The position numbers and the translations under genes are program-made. Positions 1-9,204 of a stretch of DNA of 64,000 nucleotides are shown piece by piece. The first letter of the stretch is position 1, and each line of letters starts with the position of its first letter. The DNA lies in assembly GCF_028369105.1 (NCBI RefSeq), contig NZ_JAQNDO010000001.1, positions 5,858,501-5,922,500 on the forward strand, in the 5' to 3' direction. The stretch comes from Polyangium mundeleinium. GTDB taxonomy: Bacteria > Myxococcota_A > Polyangia > Polyangiales > Polyangiaceae. A model generated the notes under the pieces. That model was not told the origin of the DNA. It made no database searches and worked only from the letters and a program-made list of their open reading frames with translations.

Positions 1-722
1 ATCGCCTGGCCACCGTGCCCACGAACGCCCTGCTCGACGCTTCGGCGCCCGACCTCGTCGAGCGCGCCCGGGGGTTCGCCGAAGCCGGCGTCCACGCCGT
101 GAAGGTCAAACTCCGCGCGCGGGACGAGGCTGGCTTCGCGCGGGAACTCACCGCGCTCCGGGCCTTGCGTGAGGCCCTCCCGCCGCCGTTCGAGCTCCGC
201 CTCGACCCGAACGGCGCCTGGACGATTCCCGAGGCCCAGGAATACCTCGCCCGCCTGGCCGAGGTCGCGCCTCGGTACGTCGAGCAACCTGTCCCGGCCG
301 CGCTCTTGCCCGACCTCGGCCCCGCGGCCGTCCCCTGGGCCGCCGACGAGTCCCTGCTCCTCCCGGGCATGCCCGAGCGCCTTGCGCGCGCCGCGGGGTG
401 TGCTGCGTTCATCCTGAAGCCTGCTGCCCTCGGGGGCCTCGAACGGGCGCTCGCCGTCGCCGCGATCGGCGCCGCAGCGGGCCTCGACCTCGTCGTCACG
501 CACTTCGCCGACGGTCCCGTGGGCCTCGCCGCGGCTGCCGAGCTCGCGCGTGCCTTGCCCAAACCGCCGCTCGCTTGTGGGCTGGAACCCCACGCGGGGC
601 TGTCGACGTATCCGGCGATGGCGATCCCGCAGCGCGGGCGGCCGGGGACGGTCCGAGAGGCGGCACTCCCGGGCCTCGGCTTCTCGGAGGAGGCCCGAAA
701 TCGATGGATCACGACGGACTGA
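1..722 (+). CDS. menC: o-succinylbenzoate synthase (MenC-type enolase superfamily), 5' truncated by window
   Basis: The reading frame is already open at base 3, so the N-terminus lies outside the window; about 240 residues are visible. The enolase-superfamily barrel signature is present in order: the catalytic Lys pair (VKVKLR), the metal-binding RLDPNGAW (Asp and Asn), the metal-binding Glu in VEQPV, the Asp in WAADES, and the second catalytic Lys in FILKPAALGG. MenC dehydrates SHCHC to o-succinylbenzoate in menaquinone synthesis. Its stop overlaps the start of menE by 19 bases, which fixes the family member as OSBS rather than a muconate cycloisomerase or dipeptide epimerase. Translational coupling with menE is likely. 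Confidence 0.85.
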   Translation, partial: RLATVPTNALLDASAPDLVERARGFAEAGVHAVKVKLRARDEAGFARELTALRALREALPPPFELRLDPNGAWTIPEAQEYLARLAEVAPRYVEQPVPAALLPDLGPAAVPWAADESLLLPGMPERLARAAGCAAFILKPAALGGLERALAVAAIGAAAGLDLVVTHFADGPVGLAAAAELARALPKPPLACGLEPHAGLSTYPAMAIPQRGRPGTVREAALPGLGFSEEARNRWITTD

Positions 723-2152
723 GCCTTGAAGCGATCCGGGAGCCCGGAATCACGACGCAGCCGGCGCTGATCGAGGACGGCCGCGTGACCTCGTTCGGCG
801 AGCTCGCGGCCCACGTCGAATGCGTCGCGTCATCGCTTGTGGCCCAAGGACTCGGCCCTGGATGTCGCGCCGCGTTGCGAACGACGTGTGATGCCGGCAC
901 GGTCGTCACGATCCTCGCCCTGATCGAGCTCGGCGTCGCCCTCGTCCCGATTCACCCGCGGCTGACCGATGCCGAGGTGCGGGTTATCACCGAAGATGCG
1001 CACCCGGATCTTCAGATTTCGCCTTTCATCCTAGGTGATAACCTTCTGAAATCTGGATCCTTTCCGCGCACAAGGCCCGATCCGTCCACGCCCCTCGCGA
1101 TTCTCTACACCTCGGGCACGACGGGCCGTCCGAAGGGCGCCGTCCTCTCCCGCGGAGCCTTCGCTGCCAGCGCTGAGGCCAGCGCCAAGAACCTCGGCTG
1201 GACCCCCGACGACCGCTGGCTCGCCTGCATGCCCCTCGCCCACGTCGGTGGCCTCTCCATCGTGACGCGTTGCATCGCGGCCCGTAGGCCCATCGTCCTC
1301 GAACCCCGCTTCGACCCCGACGCCGTCCTCCGCGTCATCCGCCGTGAGCGCGTCACCCTGCTCTCGGTCGTCCCCACCATGCTCCGCGCCCTCTTCGACG
1401 CCGACCGGGACGGCATCCTCGCCACGCTCCGCCTCGTCCTCGTCGGCGGAGCCGGCGCGCCCCCCGCGCTCCTTGAAGAGGCCGCCGCCCGCCGTGTCCT
1501 CGCCCTCACGACCTACGGCCTCACCGAAGCCTGCTCGCAGGTGACCTGCCAGCCCCTCCGAGCCGCCGGGACCACCGAGCCAGGATCTGGAAAAGCACTC
1601 CCCGGTGTAGACGTCCGCACCATCCGTGACACCGGCACTCCCGCGGATCCCGGTGAAGTCGGCCGCATCCAGGTACGCGGACCCACGCTCATGAGCGGTT
1701 ACCTCGCCGGACCCGGCGAGCCTCTGCGCCCATCGCTCACCGCGGACGGATTTTTCGACACCGGCGACCTCGGCGCCCTCGACGAACACGGCCGCCTCTT
1801 CGTCCACGCCCGCCGCACGGACCTCGTCGTCACCGGCGGCGAGAACGTCTACCCGGCCGAGGTCGAGCAGGCCCTCGAAGCGCTTCCCGGCGTCACGCGC
1901 GCCGTGGTCTTTGGCGTCCCCGACGAGCGCTGGGGCCAGATCGTCGCCGCCGGCCTCGCCCTCGACCCGCCCGACCCGGCCCGCGCCGCCGCCCTCGTCG
2001 CCGAAGTCGGGGCGCGCCTCGCCCCCCACAAGCGCCCGCGCCTCGTCGCCGCCGTCGCGTCCTTGCCACTCACGGCCTCGGGCAAGCTCGATCGCGCCCG
2101 CGCCGTCCGCGAGCTCAGCCCGCGCCTTTCGCCTGTGCCCCGACGGCTGTGA
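704..2152 (+). CDS. menE: o-succinylbenzoate-CoA ligase (MenE), acyl-adenylate enzyme
   Basis: This is a 482-residue ANL-superfamily ligase that activates o-succinylbenzoate to its CoA thioester using ATP. Visible motifs are the Ser/Thr/Gly-rich phosphate loop LYTSGTTGRPKGAV, the A5-type TTYGLTEACSQ, the A7 motif FFDTGDLG, the hinge region around RRTDLVVTGGENVYPAEVE, and the C-terminal catalytic Lys in LTASGKLDR. The ATG at 704 was chosen because it begins the family-conserved part and is preceded by AGGAGG at 687-692. An open frame extends further upstream but overlaps menC and has no domain content. The gene ends in a 38-base convergent overlap with a thioesterase gene on the other strand. 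Confidence 0.9.
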   Translation: MDHDGLSLEAIREPGITTQPALIEDGRVTSFGELAAHVECVASSLVAQGLGPGCRAALRTTCDAGTVVTILALIELGVALVPIHPRLTDAEVRVITEDAHPDLQISPFILGDNLLKSGSFPRTRPDPSTPLAILYTSGTTGRPKGAVLSRGAFAASAEASAKNLGWTPDDRWLACMPLAHVGGLSIVTRCIAARRPIVLEPRFDPDAVLRVIRRERVTLLSVVPTMLRALFDADRDGILATLRLVLVGGAGAPPALLEEAAARRVLALTTYGLTEACSQVTCQPLRAAGTTEPGSGKALPGVDVRTIRDTGTPADPGEVGRIQVRGPTLMSGYLAGPGEPLRPSLTADGFFDTGDLGALDEHGRLFVHARRTDLVVTGGENVYPAEVEQALEALPGVTRAVVFGVPDERWGQIVAAGLALDPPDPARAAALVAEVGARLAPHKRPRLVAAVASLPLTASGKLDRARAVRELSPRLSPVPRRL

Positions 2153-2591
2153 GCGCCGCCACGGTCTCCGCCGGGAGGCCCCTCGACCGGAACGTCTCCC
2201 GATCGATGCACACGTGCACCGCCTGCCCGACCGCGAGCACGCGCCCCTCGGGCGAGCGCACCCGCGCCCCCACGTGCAGCGACCGCTCGCTCAGCGTGAG
2301 CCGCACGATCTCCACGACCACATCGTCGCCGAACCGCATCGGCCCGAGATAATCCGCCTCCGCGTGCCCGAGCGGCATCCCCCACTTGCCCTCCTGCAAG
2401 ACGCCCGGGAGGTCGATGCCGGCGCGTCGGAGGAGGCTCAGGAACGCGTCGTGGAAGTACTCGAGCACGCGGGCGAAGTAGATGATCCCGGCGGCGTCGA
2501 CGTCCTGGAAGCGCACCGGCCGAGGTTCGGCATGAAGGACCGTGGTGGCGTGGACGAGATCGTCGGGGGAGAAGCGGGGTCTGTCGGACAT
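2115..2591 (-). CDS. hot-dog fold acyl-CoA thioesterase (4HBT family), candidate DHNA-CoA thioesterase
   Basis: The 158-residue protein has the 4-hydroxybenzoyl-CoA thioesterase signature RFQDVDAAGIIYFARVLEYF, with the catalytic-type Asp followed by the G-x-x-Y/F-x-x helix start, then a long beta-rich part ending in VHVCIDRETFRSRGLP. Known relatives hydrolyse aryl- or acyl-CoA thioesters. The gene lies tail to tail with menE, and menaquinone synthesis needs a 1,4-dihydroxy-2-naphthoyl-CoA thioesterase of exactly this fold. That assignment is inferred from position; a general short-chain thioesterase (YbgC-like) is the alternative. The ATG at 2591 begins MSDRPRF; a longer in-frame start at 2654 would run close to the divergent ychF start and adds no conserved sequence. 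Confidence 0.75.
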   Translation of the reverse strand: MSDRPRFSPDDLVHATTVLHAEPRPVRFQDVDAAGIIYFARVLEYFHDAFLSLLRRAGIDLPGVLQEGKWGMPLGHAEADYLGPMRFGDDVVVEIVRLTLSERSLHVGARVRSPEGRVLAVGQAVHVCIDRETFRSRGLPAETVAALTAVGAQAKGAG

Positions 2592-2689
2592 GGCCGGGAG
2601 CGTACCGCAAGCGTGGGGAGCGGACAGCCGGCCGGAGATGGTATCGTCGCACACGCACGAAGCAGGGGACTTCGGAAAGAGGGGCGAGG

Positions 2690-3721
2690 ATGCACGTAGG
2701 AATCTGCGGTTACCCGGGTTCAGGCAAGACGACGGTCTTTCGGGCGCTCGCGCCCGGCGGCAAGGCAGATCGCGAGATCGCCTACGGCAACATCAAGGTG
2801 CCCGACGCGCGCGTCGACTTCCTCTCCGCGATCTTCAGCCCGAAAAAGACGACCTTCGCGGAGATCACGTTCGTCGACGTCGGCAGCGGCACGCGCTCGG
2901 GCGGCGCCTTCCCGCCTGCGGTGCTCCAGGGCATGCGCAACGCCGACGTGATCGTGCACGTCGTGCGAGGCTTCGAGAACCCCTCGCTCACCACGCCGCC
3001 CGACCCGCCGCGCGACGAGAAGGCGTTCGACGAGGAGCTGCTCCTGCTCGACCTCGGCACGCTGGAGAAGCGCAAGGAGCGCTTCAAAAAAGAGTCGAAG
3101 AAGGGCCCCGAGGTCGAGGTGAACACGAAGATGATCGAGCACCTCGAGAAGAGCGAGCCCTTGCGCACGCTGGAGCTCTCGGAGGAGGAGCTGCGCGCGC
3201 TCGGCCCTGGGATCCAGCTCCTCTCGATGCAGCCGCTCATCACGCTCTACAACCTCTCCGAGGACGCGTGGAACGACCCGGCCCGCGCGCACCTGCGCGA
3301 GACGACGCACGGCAAGCAGTGGGTGAAGATGGCGCTCTGCGGCTCGATCGAGGCGGAGATCGCGGCCTTGCCGGCCGAGGAGCAGAAAGATTTCCTCGAA
3401 GGACTCGGCCTCGGCGAGCCCGCGCGGAACGTGTTCGTGCGCGAGGCCTACCGCCTGCTCGACTACATCAGCTTCCTGACCGCGGGCCCCGACGAGTGCC
3501 GCGCCTGGCCGATCCGCCGCGGCACGAACGCAAAGCGCGCCGCGGGCAAGGTGCACTCCGACCTCGAACGAGGTTTTATTCGTGCGGAGATCTACCGGCC
3601 GGAGGACCTGGAGATCGCGCGCACCGAGGCCGCGCTGAAGGCCCAAGGCAAGATGCGGCTCGAAGGGAAGGACTACGTCGTCAAGGACGGCGACGTCGTG
3701 CACTTCCGAGCGGGTACATGA
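2690..3721 (+). CDS. ychF: redox-regulated ATPase/GTPase YchF
   Basis: The 343-residue Obg-family P-loop protein begins with GYPGSGKTT (Walker A, Lys13) almost at the N-terminus. It has the G3-type VDVGSG region and an NLSE element in place of NKxD, the replacement that gives YchF its ATP preference. A charged helical insert follows (ERFKKESKKGPEVEV), and a C-terminal TGS domain ends in KDYVVKDGDVVHFRAGT. YchF/OLA1 proteins associate with ribosomes and affect stress responses. The length is close to the usual 360. The gene stands alone, divergent from the thioesterase and convergent with smc. Confidence 0.88.
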   Translation: MHVGICGYPGSGKTTVFRALAPGGKADREIAYGNIKVPDARVDFLSAIFSPKKTTFAEITFVDVGSGTRSGGAFPPAVLQGMRNADVIVHVVRGFENPSLTTPPDPPRDEKAFDEELLLLDLGTLEKRKERFKKESKKGPEVEVNTKMIEHLEKSEPLRTLELSEEELRALGPGIQLLSMQPLITLYNLSEDAWNDPARAHLRETTHGKQWVKMALCGSIEAEIAALPAEEQKDFLEGLGLGEPARNVFVREAYRLLDYISFLTAGPDECRAWPIRRGTNAKRAAGKVHSDLERGFIRAEIYRPEDLEIARTEAALKAQGKMRLEGKDYVVKDGDVVHFRAGT

Positions 3722-3733
3722 TCCTCACCCCGA

Positions 3734-3761
3734 CCCCTCTCCCGCAAGGAGAAGGGAGGGG
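3734..3761. terminator. possible hairpin between convergent ychF and smc
   Basis: A CCCCTC arm at 3734-3739 can pair with GAGGGG at 3756-3761, with a shorter inner pairing TCC/GGA. It lies in the 41-base gap between the stops of ychF and smc. There is no T tract, so intrinsic termination is uncertain. It may instead be a member of a GC-rich intergenic repeat family. Confidence 0.3.
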
Positions 3762-3762
3762 A

Positions 3763-6700
3763 TCACGCGACCGCCACGGTCTCGGCGGGTTTGTCCTTCG
3801 ACTTCGCGTTCTCGTTGACCTTGACGCTCACGATGCGCGACACGCCCGGCTCCTGCATCGTCACGCCGTAGAGTACGTCGACGGACTGCATCGTGCGCTT
3901 GATGTGCGTGATCAAGATGAACTGCGAGTGCGCCGTCATCGAGCGGATCGCCTCGTTGTAACGAGCGACGTTCGCCTCGTCGAGCGGCGCGTCGACCTCG
4001 TCGAGCACGCAGAACGGCGAGGGCTTGAACTGGAAGATGGCGAAGATGAGGCTCACCGCCGTCAGCGCCTTCTCGCCGCCGCTCATGAGCTCGATGTTGC
4101 CGAGCTTCTTGCCCGGCGGCTGCGCGAGGATCTCGATGCCCGTCTCCAGCATGTCCTCGGGGTTCGTGAGCCGAAGCTCCGCCGCGCCGCCGCGGAACAT
4201 CTTGGGGAAGAGCGCCTTGAAGCGCGCGTTGATCGCGTCGAACGTCGTCTTGAAGAGCTTCTTGCACTCGCGGTTCATCTGCGCGATCGCCTTCTCCAGA
4301 TCGGAGAGCGCGCTCTCGAGATCGTCCTTCTGCTGCGCGTAGTACTTGTGCCGCTCCTCGGCCTCGGCGTACTCGCGCATCGCGTCGAGGTTCACCGGCC
4401 CCATGCGATCGAGCAGCTCGCCGAGCTCCTGGATGCGCGACCGGTGCTGCTGATCCACCGGTGCCCGCTTGTGGTAGTCGCCCACGACCGTCGGCAGATA
4501 CAGCCCGCGGAATTTTTCGCGCACGCCCTCGATGAGGTGGTTCTCCTCGATGTCGAGCCGCGCGAGCGCCATCTCGTGGTGCCGGAGTTTTTCCGTCGCC
4601 TCCGTGAGATCCTGCCGGAGGCCCTTCAGATCGGCCTCCTTCGCCGCGAGCGTTTGCCGCGCCGCGTCGAGCCTGCGCCGCGCGTCCTCGAGCTGCGCGT
4701 GCGCCGTCTGCGCACGCTGCACGGCGTCGTCGAGCTTCTCCCGCGACAGCATCATCGTCGCCGCCGCCACGCCTGCGCCTTCCGCGCAGTCCGTCCGCTC
4801 CCCGTCGAGCCGCGCGATCCGCACGCTGAGCTCGTCACACGACCGCGCCAGCCGCTCCACCGTCGCCCGCGCCGCCGTCGCCCGCTCGCGCACGCGCGCC
4901 AGGCGCACCTTGCGCTCCGTCACCACCGACTGCTGCGCGATCACCCGCTCGCGCCACTCGGCCGCGAGCTCCTCGCTCGTCGCGAGCCGCCCGGAGACCT
5001 CCTCGCGCAGCCGCCGTCCCTCTTCGAGTTTTTCGCGCGCCTCTTCCTGCTCGCCGCCCGCGTTCTCCAGCGCGTCCATGATCTCTTCGAGATCCCGCTG
5101 CACCGCGCTGCGCCGTTTCTGCGACGCGGCGAGCTGCTCCTCCGCGCGACGGAAATCCTTCTCGGCCGTCACGAGCGCGATCTCGCTGGTGTGCGCCTCG
5201 CTCCGCGCCTTGTCCACGGCCGCCGTGAGCTCGGCGATGCGCTGCCGCTCGGCCGTCTGCGCTTCGAGCAGCGCCGTCACCTGATCGCCGAGCTTCGCCA
5301 CGACGTCGTGCAGCTCGCGGATCTCCCGCTTCTGCTCCAGCATCCCCGCCGCGACCGCGTCGCCCGCGCCGCCGCTCACCGTTCCATCCGGACGGACCAC
5401 CGTCCCGTCGAGCGAGACGAGCGTCACCGTCGCTCCCGACGTCGCGAGCCGGATCGCCGCCTCCGCCGTGCGCACGACGACCGCGTCGCCCACGAGCGCC
5501 CGCACGAGCGGCTCGTCCTCCGCGGAGAACCGGAGCCGCTCGAACAGCGGCCCCACCACGTCCTCGCCCGACGGCAACGCCACGGGCCCGCCCGCCACGT
5601 ACCGCGGCCGCGCTGGCACGAGCGTCGCACGCCCTTGCTTCTTCGCCGCGAGCTCGCCGAGCAGCGCCGAGGCGCGCTCCGTGTTCGTCACGACGATCGC
5701 CTGCAGCTTGTCGCCGAGCAGCGCCGCGAAGGCCGGCAGCAGCTCCGAAGGCGCCTCGATCCGGTCGGCCACGAGGCCCACGATCGACGGATCCTTCGTC
5801 TTCAAAAGGCTCTTCGGCCCGGCGCCCACGCCTTCGAGCCGCGCGTGGATCTCTTCGAGCGCCCGGAGGCGGCTGCGCTTCTGGTTGTGCTCGTTCTTCG
5901 CCTGCTCGACCTTGCGATCACTCGCGACGGCCTGCTCGCGGAGCGTCTTCGCCTCCGCTTCGAGCGCGACCCGCTGCTCGCTCGAATCCTTCTTCTGTGC
6001 GGCGAGCTCCGCGACTTGCGCCGCCCCGATCTCCCGCTTCTTTTCGAGCTCTTCCAACTCGTAGACGAGCCGCCCGTGCTCGTCGTCGAGCTTCTCGCGG
6101 CGCACCATCATGTCCGAGAAGCGCCGCTCGTAGCCCGTCAGCGTCGCCTCGGCCGCCGCGACCTTCGCCGCCGCCTCCGCTGCCTGCTTGCGCAGCCGCG
6201 AGGCCTCCTGCTCGGCCTCCTTCTCGCCCGCGCGCACCTCTTCGAGCCGCTCGTGTTCTTCGAGCGCCTCGCGGTTCTCGCGTTGCTCCTCGGCCGCCAC
6301 GTTTTCGAGCTGCTTTTCGAGCTCTGCCCGCTCGACCCGCAGATCCGCGATCGTCTTCTCCAGGTCCTGCTGCTCGACCGTGGCAGCGGCCCTGCGCTCT
6401 TCGAGGTGCTTGAAGCGATCCTTGGCGCGGGCGAGCTCGGCCTGGAACGTGCGCACGTCGTTGTCGGCGGAGAACGCCGCGTTTTGCGCCTTCTCGGCCT
6501 GCTCCTCGCTCTGGTGCGCGGCGAGCCTCTGCACTTCGAGCTCGGCGTCGCGCGCGGCGAGCGCCGTGCGGGAGGCGAGGACCTTTTCGGCGAACTCGGC
6601 CCGCGCCCCCGTCTCGCGCTGCCGCAGCACGATGATCTCCAGGAGCTTGTGCGAGGCCTCGTGCAGCATGAGGTCCTCGAGCTCCTTGCGGTAGGCGATG

Positions 6701-7365
6701 TACCGCTCGGCCTTCGCGGCCTGGCGCTTGAGCGACGAGAGGCTGCGCGAGATCTCCGAGACGATGTCCCCGATGCGCAGCAGGTTCTGCCGCGTCTGGT
6801 CCATCTTCTGCTCGGCCTGCTTCTTCCGGGCCTTGTACTTCGTGATGCCCGCGGCCTCCTCGATCAGCATGCGCCGATCCTCGGCGCGGGCCGACACGAT
6901 GAGGCCGATCTTGCCCTGCTCGATGATCGAGTACGCCTTCGTGCCGACGCCCGTGCCGAGGAAGAGGTCCGTGATGTCCTTCAGGCGGACCTGGGTCTTG
7001 TTGATCAGGTACTCGCTCGTCCCGTCGCGGTAGAGCTTGCGGGTGACGGCGATCTCGGCGTAGTCCTTGTATTCGAGCGGGAGCTGCTGGGCGAGCTCGG
7101 GATCGGTGTTGTCGAACGTGAGCGTGACCTCGGCCATGCCGTGCGGCCCGCGCGACTCCGACCCGTTGAAGATGACGTCGGCCATGCTCCGGCCGCGCAG
7201 GTGCTTGGCGCTCTGCTCGCCCATGCACCAGCGGATCGCGTCGACGATGTTCGACTTGCCGCATCCGTTCGGCCCGACGATGCCCACGACGTCGACGTCG
7301 AAATGAACCACCGTCCGGTCGACGAACGACTTGAAGCCGGCAATCTCGAGCTTACGAATCCGCAT
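3763..7365 (-). CDS. smc: chromosome segregation protein SMC
   Basis: The 1200-residue protein has full SMC architecture. It has an N-terminal head with Walker A GPNGCGKSN (Lys37), then a long Glu/Lys/Arg-rich coiled coil, and a hinge around residues 510-650 (GPKSLLKTKDPSIVGLVADR, then a Gly-rich stretch). A second coiled coil follows, and the C-terminal head carries the signature LMSGGEKALTAVSLIFAIF and Walker B FCVLDEVDAPLDEANV. Known SMCs act with ScpA/ScpB to condense and segregate the chromosome; neither partner is in this window. A short Lys/Ala-rich tail ends the protein. Confidence 0.95.
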   Translation of the reverse strand: MRIRKLEIAGFKSFVDRTVVHFDVDVVGIVGPNGCGKSNIVDAIRWCMGEQSAKHLRGRSMADVIFNGSESRGPHGMAEVTLTFDNTDPELAQQLPLEYKDYAEIAVTRKLYRDGTSEYLINKTQVRLKDITDLFLGTGVGTKAYSIIEQGKIGLIVSARAEDRRMLIEEAAGITKYKARKKQAEQKMDQTRQNLLRIGDIVSEISRSLSSLKRQAAKAERYIAYRKELEDLMLHEASHKLLEIIVLRQRETGARAEFAEKVLASRTALAARDAELEVQRLAAHQSEEQAEKAQNAAFSADNDVRTFQAELARAKDRFKHLEERRAAATVEQQDLEKTIADLRVERAELEKQLENVAAEEQRENREALEEHERLEEVRAGEKEAEQEASRLRKQAAEAAAKVAAAEATLTGYERRFSDMMVRREKLDDEHGRLVYELEELEKKREIGAAQVAELAAQKKDSSEQRVALEAEAKTLREQAVASDRKVEQAKNEHNQKRSRLRALEEIHARLEGVGAGPKSLLKTKDPSIVGLVADRIEAPSELLPAFAALLGDKLQAIVVTNTERASALLGELAAKKQGRATLVPARPRYVAGGPVALPSGEDVVGPLFERLRFSAEDEPLVRALVGDAVVVRTAEAAIRLATSGATVTLVSLDGTVVRPDGTVSGGAGDAVAAGMLEQKREIRELHDVVAKLGDQVTALLEAQTAERQRIAELTAAVDKARSEAHTSEIALVTAEKDFRRAEEQLAASQKRRSAVQRDLEEIMDALENAGGEQEEAREKLEEGRRLREEVSGRLATSEELAAEWRERVIAQQSVVTERKVRLARVRERATAARATVERLARSCDELSVRIARLDGERTDCAEGAGVAAATMMLSREKLDDAVQRAQTAHAQLEDARRRLDAARQTLAAKEADLKGLRQDLTEATEKLRHHEMALARLDIEENHLIEGVREKFRGLYLPTVVGDYHKRAPVDQQHRSRIQELGELLDRMGPVNLDAMREYAEAEERHKYYAQQKDDLESALSDLEKAIAQMNRECKKLFKTTFDAINARFKALFPKMFRGGAAELRLTNPEDMLETGIEILAQPPGKKLGNIELMSGGEKALTAVSLIFAIFQFKPSPFCVLDEVDAPLDEANVARYNEAIRSMTAHSQFILITHIKRTMQSVDVLYGVTMQEPGVSRIVSVKVNENAKSKDKPAETVAVA

Positions 7366-7624
7366 CCGTCGTCACCGGCGAGGGGAACGGTCACATGGCG
7401 TCACATAATGCCACGTACCGCCACGCATCGCGCAGCGCTAGGGTTACACCCGCCAGGGGGGCGCGGCAAGCGCGATGGTCGATGGCGGGGTCGAACGGGG
7501 AGGGGGTCGAAAGGGCTGGCCACCGAAGACCTGGGTGGACAGAATGGCTGGCAGTCGCCTCGTCGCCTTGACAGGCGTTCAACGAAGCCGTACCTGCACG
7601 GCGAAAATACGAGAGGTATTCTTT

Positions 7625-7942
7625 ATGCCTACCTACGAGTACGCCTGCACGTCCTGCGCCCACGAGTGGGAAACCGAGCAGTCGATTCGTGAAGATCCCC
7701 TCAAGGAGTGCCCGAGCTGCCACGCGGAGACCGCTCGACGGCAGATCTCCCGCGGCACGGGCTTCATCCTGAAGGGAAGCGGCTGGTACGCCGATCTTTA
7801 CAGCTCGCCCAGCAACAAGTCGTCGTCCAAGTCCGAGAGCAGCACGAGCTCCTCCGAGAGCAGCTCCTCCTCGTCGACGTCGACCACGTCCTCGGACAGC
7901 ACGTCGACCACGTCCTCGACGCCCTCGTCGGCCACGCCCTGA
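7625..7942 (+). CDS. FmdB-family zinc-ribbon protein with Ser/Thr tail
   Basis: The 105-residue protein starts MPTYEYACTSCAHEWE and carries two CxxC knuckles (CTSC and CPSC) that form the FmdB/CxxC_CXXC_SSSS zinc ribbon. The start at 7625 is fixed by the nearly invariant MPxYEYxC opening; the longer frame upstream is not conserved in type. The ribbon is followed by FILKGSGWYADLYSS, typical of the family, and then by about 45 residues made almost only of Ser and Thr. Its function is unknown; relatives are proposed regulators. It is monocistronic, with a 259-base gap upstream to the divergent smc. Confidence 0.85.
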   Translation: MPTYEYACTSCAHEWETEQSIREDPLKECPSCHAETARRQISRGTGFILKGSGWYADLYSSPSNKSSSKSESSTSSSESSSSSSTSTTSSDSTSTTSSTPSSATP

Positions 7943-8085
7943 ACCAACCCATCCACACGCGAAGCGGGCCTCTCGTCCCGTCGCCGTGAAGGGTTTCGAG
8001 GCAAGCCGGTTTCCGGCGCGGAGCCTCCAAGCGTGTAAGGCAAGGCCGCCCCGCGTCGGTCCGAGGAATGCTAGGTTGTCGGGGT

Positions 8086-9204
8086 ATGGACGAGAGAAAG
8101 CGGCTCGATGAGCTTCGTGCTCAGCTTGCGGAGATCGATCACCAGATGCTCCGCCAGCTCGAACGTCGGGCGCGCGTCGCCCAGGACATCATCAAGCTGC
8201 GCAGCGGGACTGCTCGTTTTGCGCCCATCGCAGACGGGCAACACTTGCTCGCTCTCGAACGAGCCGCCGAGCCGCCCCTCCCAGCGAGCGCCGTCCGCCC
8301 GACCTTCGCCGCGATCGACGCCGCCTGCCGCGTGTTCGATGTAGCGCCGCGCGTCGTGTTCCTCGGCTCGGAAGGCGGCTTCGGCTGGATGGCCGCGCGG
8401 GAACAATTCGGCCCGAGCGCCGAGCTCGTCCGCGGCGAGACCGTCCTCGGCGCCCTCGACGAGGTCGTCCGCGAGCGCGCCGAGTTCGCCGTCGTGCCCT
8501 ACGAGTCGCTCGAAGACGGCCCCATCTTCCCGACCATCCAGGGCATCGCCGCCGCGGATCTGAAGGTCGTCGGCGAGCACGAGCTCTCGCAGGTCCTGGT
8601 CCTCGCGAACGTCACGGGGAACCTGAGCGACGTCGAGAAGATCCTCGTCACGCCGCAAGATCACGGGGCCACAGTCCGGTATCTGGAGTCGAACCACCCG
8701 CGGACGGCCGTCGTCGACGTGCGCTCGCCGTTCGTCGCGATCGAGGCCGCCACGGAAAACCACGGCAGCGCCGCGATCGTGCCGCGCGGAGCGCTCGGCC
8801 CGGACACGCCCGTGCGCGTCGCGCGCGAAAACATCGGCGATCAAGGCGAGGTGCGCATGCGGTACGGCGTGGTCTCGCGCCTGCCGGCGCCGCGCTCGGG
8901 CTCCGACGCGACGGCGCTGCTCTTCGGCGTGCACGACAAGCCCGGCGCGCTGCACGAGATCCTCCAGCACTTCAAGGAGCGGAGCTGCAACCTGCGCCGC
9001 ATCCAGTCGCGGCCCGTGCCGGGTGAAGGCTGGGAGTACGTGTTTTACGTCGAGGTCTTCGGCCACGTGACCGACCGGAACCTCGTCGCCGCCCTCGAGG
9101 GGATCAAGCGAGAGGCGAAGATGCTCAAGATCGTGGGCTCATTCCCGCTCGAGCGGCCCACGCACGTCACGCCCGAGGCGGAGGCTCGTCGTCGAACGTC
9201 ATGA
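8086..9204 (+). CDS. PheA-like protein: chorismate mutase domain, divergent prephenate dehydratase domain, ACT domain
   Basis: The domain order matches bifunctional P-proteins. An AroQ-type mutase helix (DELRAQLAEIDHQMLRQLERRARVAQ is split by the usual Arg/Lys/Gln set) is followed by a dehydratase-like region from about residue 90 to 265. An ACT domain at about 273-355 contains PGALHEIL and QSRP. Dehydratase motifs have drifted: the usual GPxGTFS is G94-S-E-G-G-F-G, the usual ENS is E140-S-L, and the essential TRF is M258-R-Y. The gene may therefore encode a mutase with a regulatory or altered second domain. An alternative ATG lies at 8068. The stop overlaps the next gene by 4 bases (ATGA). 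Confidence 0.7.
   Translation: MDERKRLDELRAQLAEIDHQMLRQLERRARVAQDIIKLRSGTARFAPIADGQHLLALERAAEPPLPASAVRPTFAAIDAACRVFDVAPRVVFLGSEGGFGWMAAREQFGPSAELVRGETVLGALDEVVRERAEFAVVPYESLEDGPIFPTIQGIAAADLKVVGEHELSQVLVLANVTGNLSDVEKILVTPQDHGATVRYLESNHPRTAVVDVRSPFVAIEAATENHGSAAIVPRGALGPDTPVRVARENIGDQGEVRMRYGVVSRLPAPRSGSDATALLFGVHDKPGALHEILQHFKERSCNLRRIQSRPVPGEGWEYVFYVEVFGHVTDRNLVAALEGIKREAKMLKIVGSFPLERPTHVTPEAEARRRTS

Noticed and set aside
2542-7692. A 1716-codon plus-strand frame covering ychF and smc
   Set aside because: It is the antisense shadow of smc and the wrong frame of ychF; Arg/Leu/His-rich composition is typical of GC-rich complementary strands.
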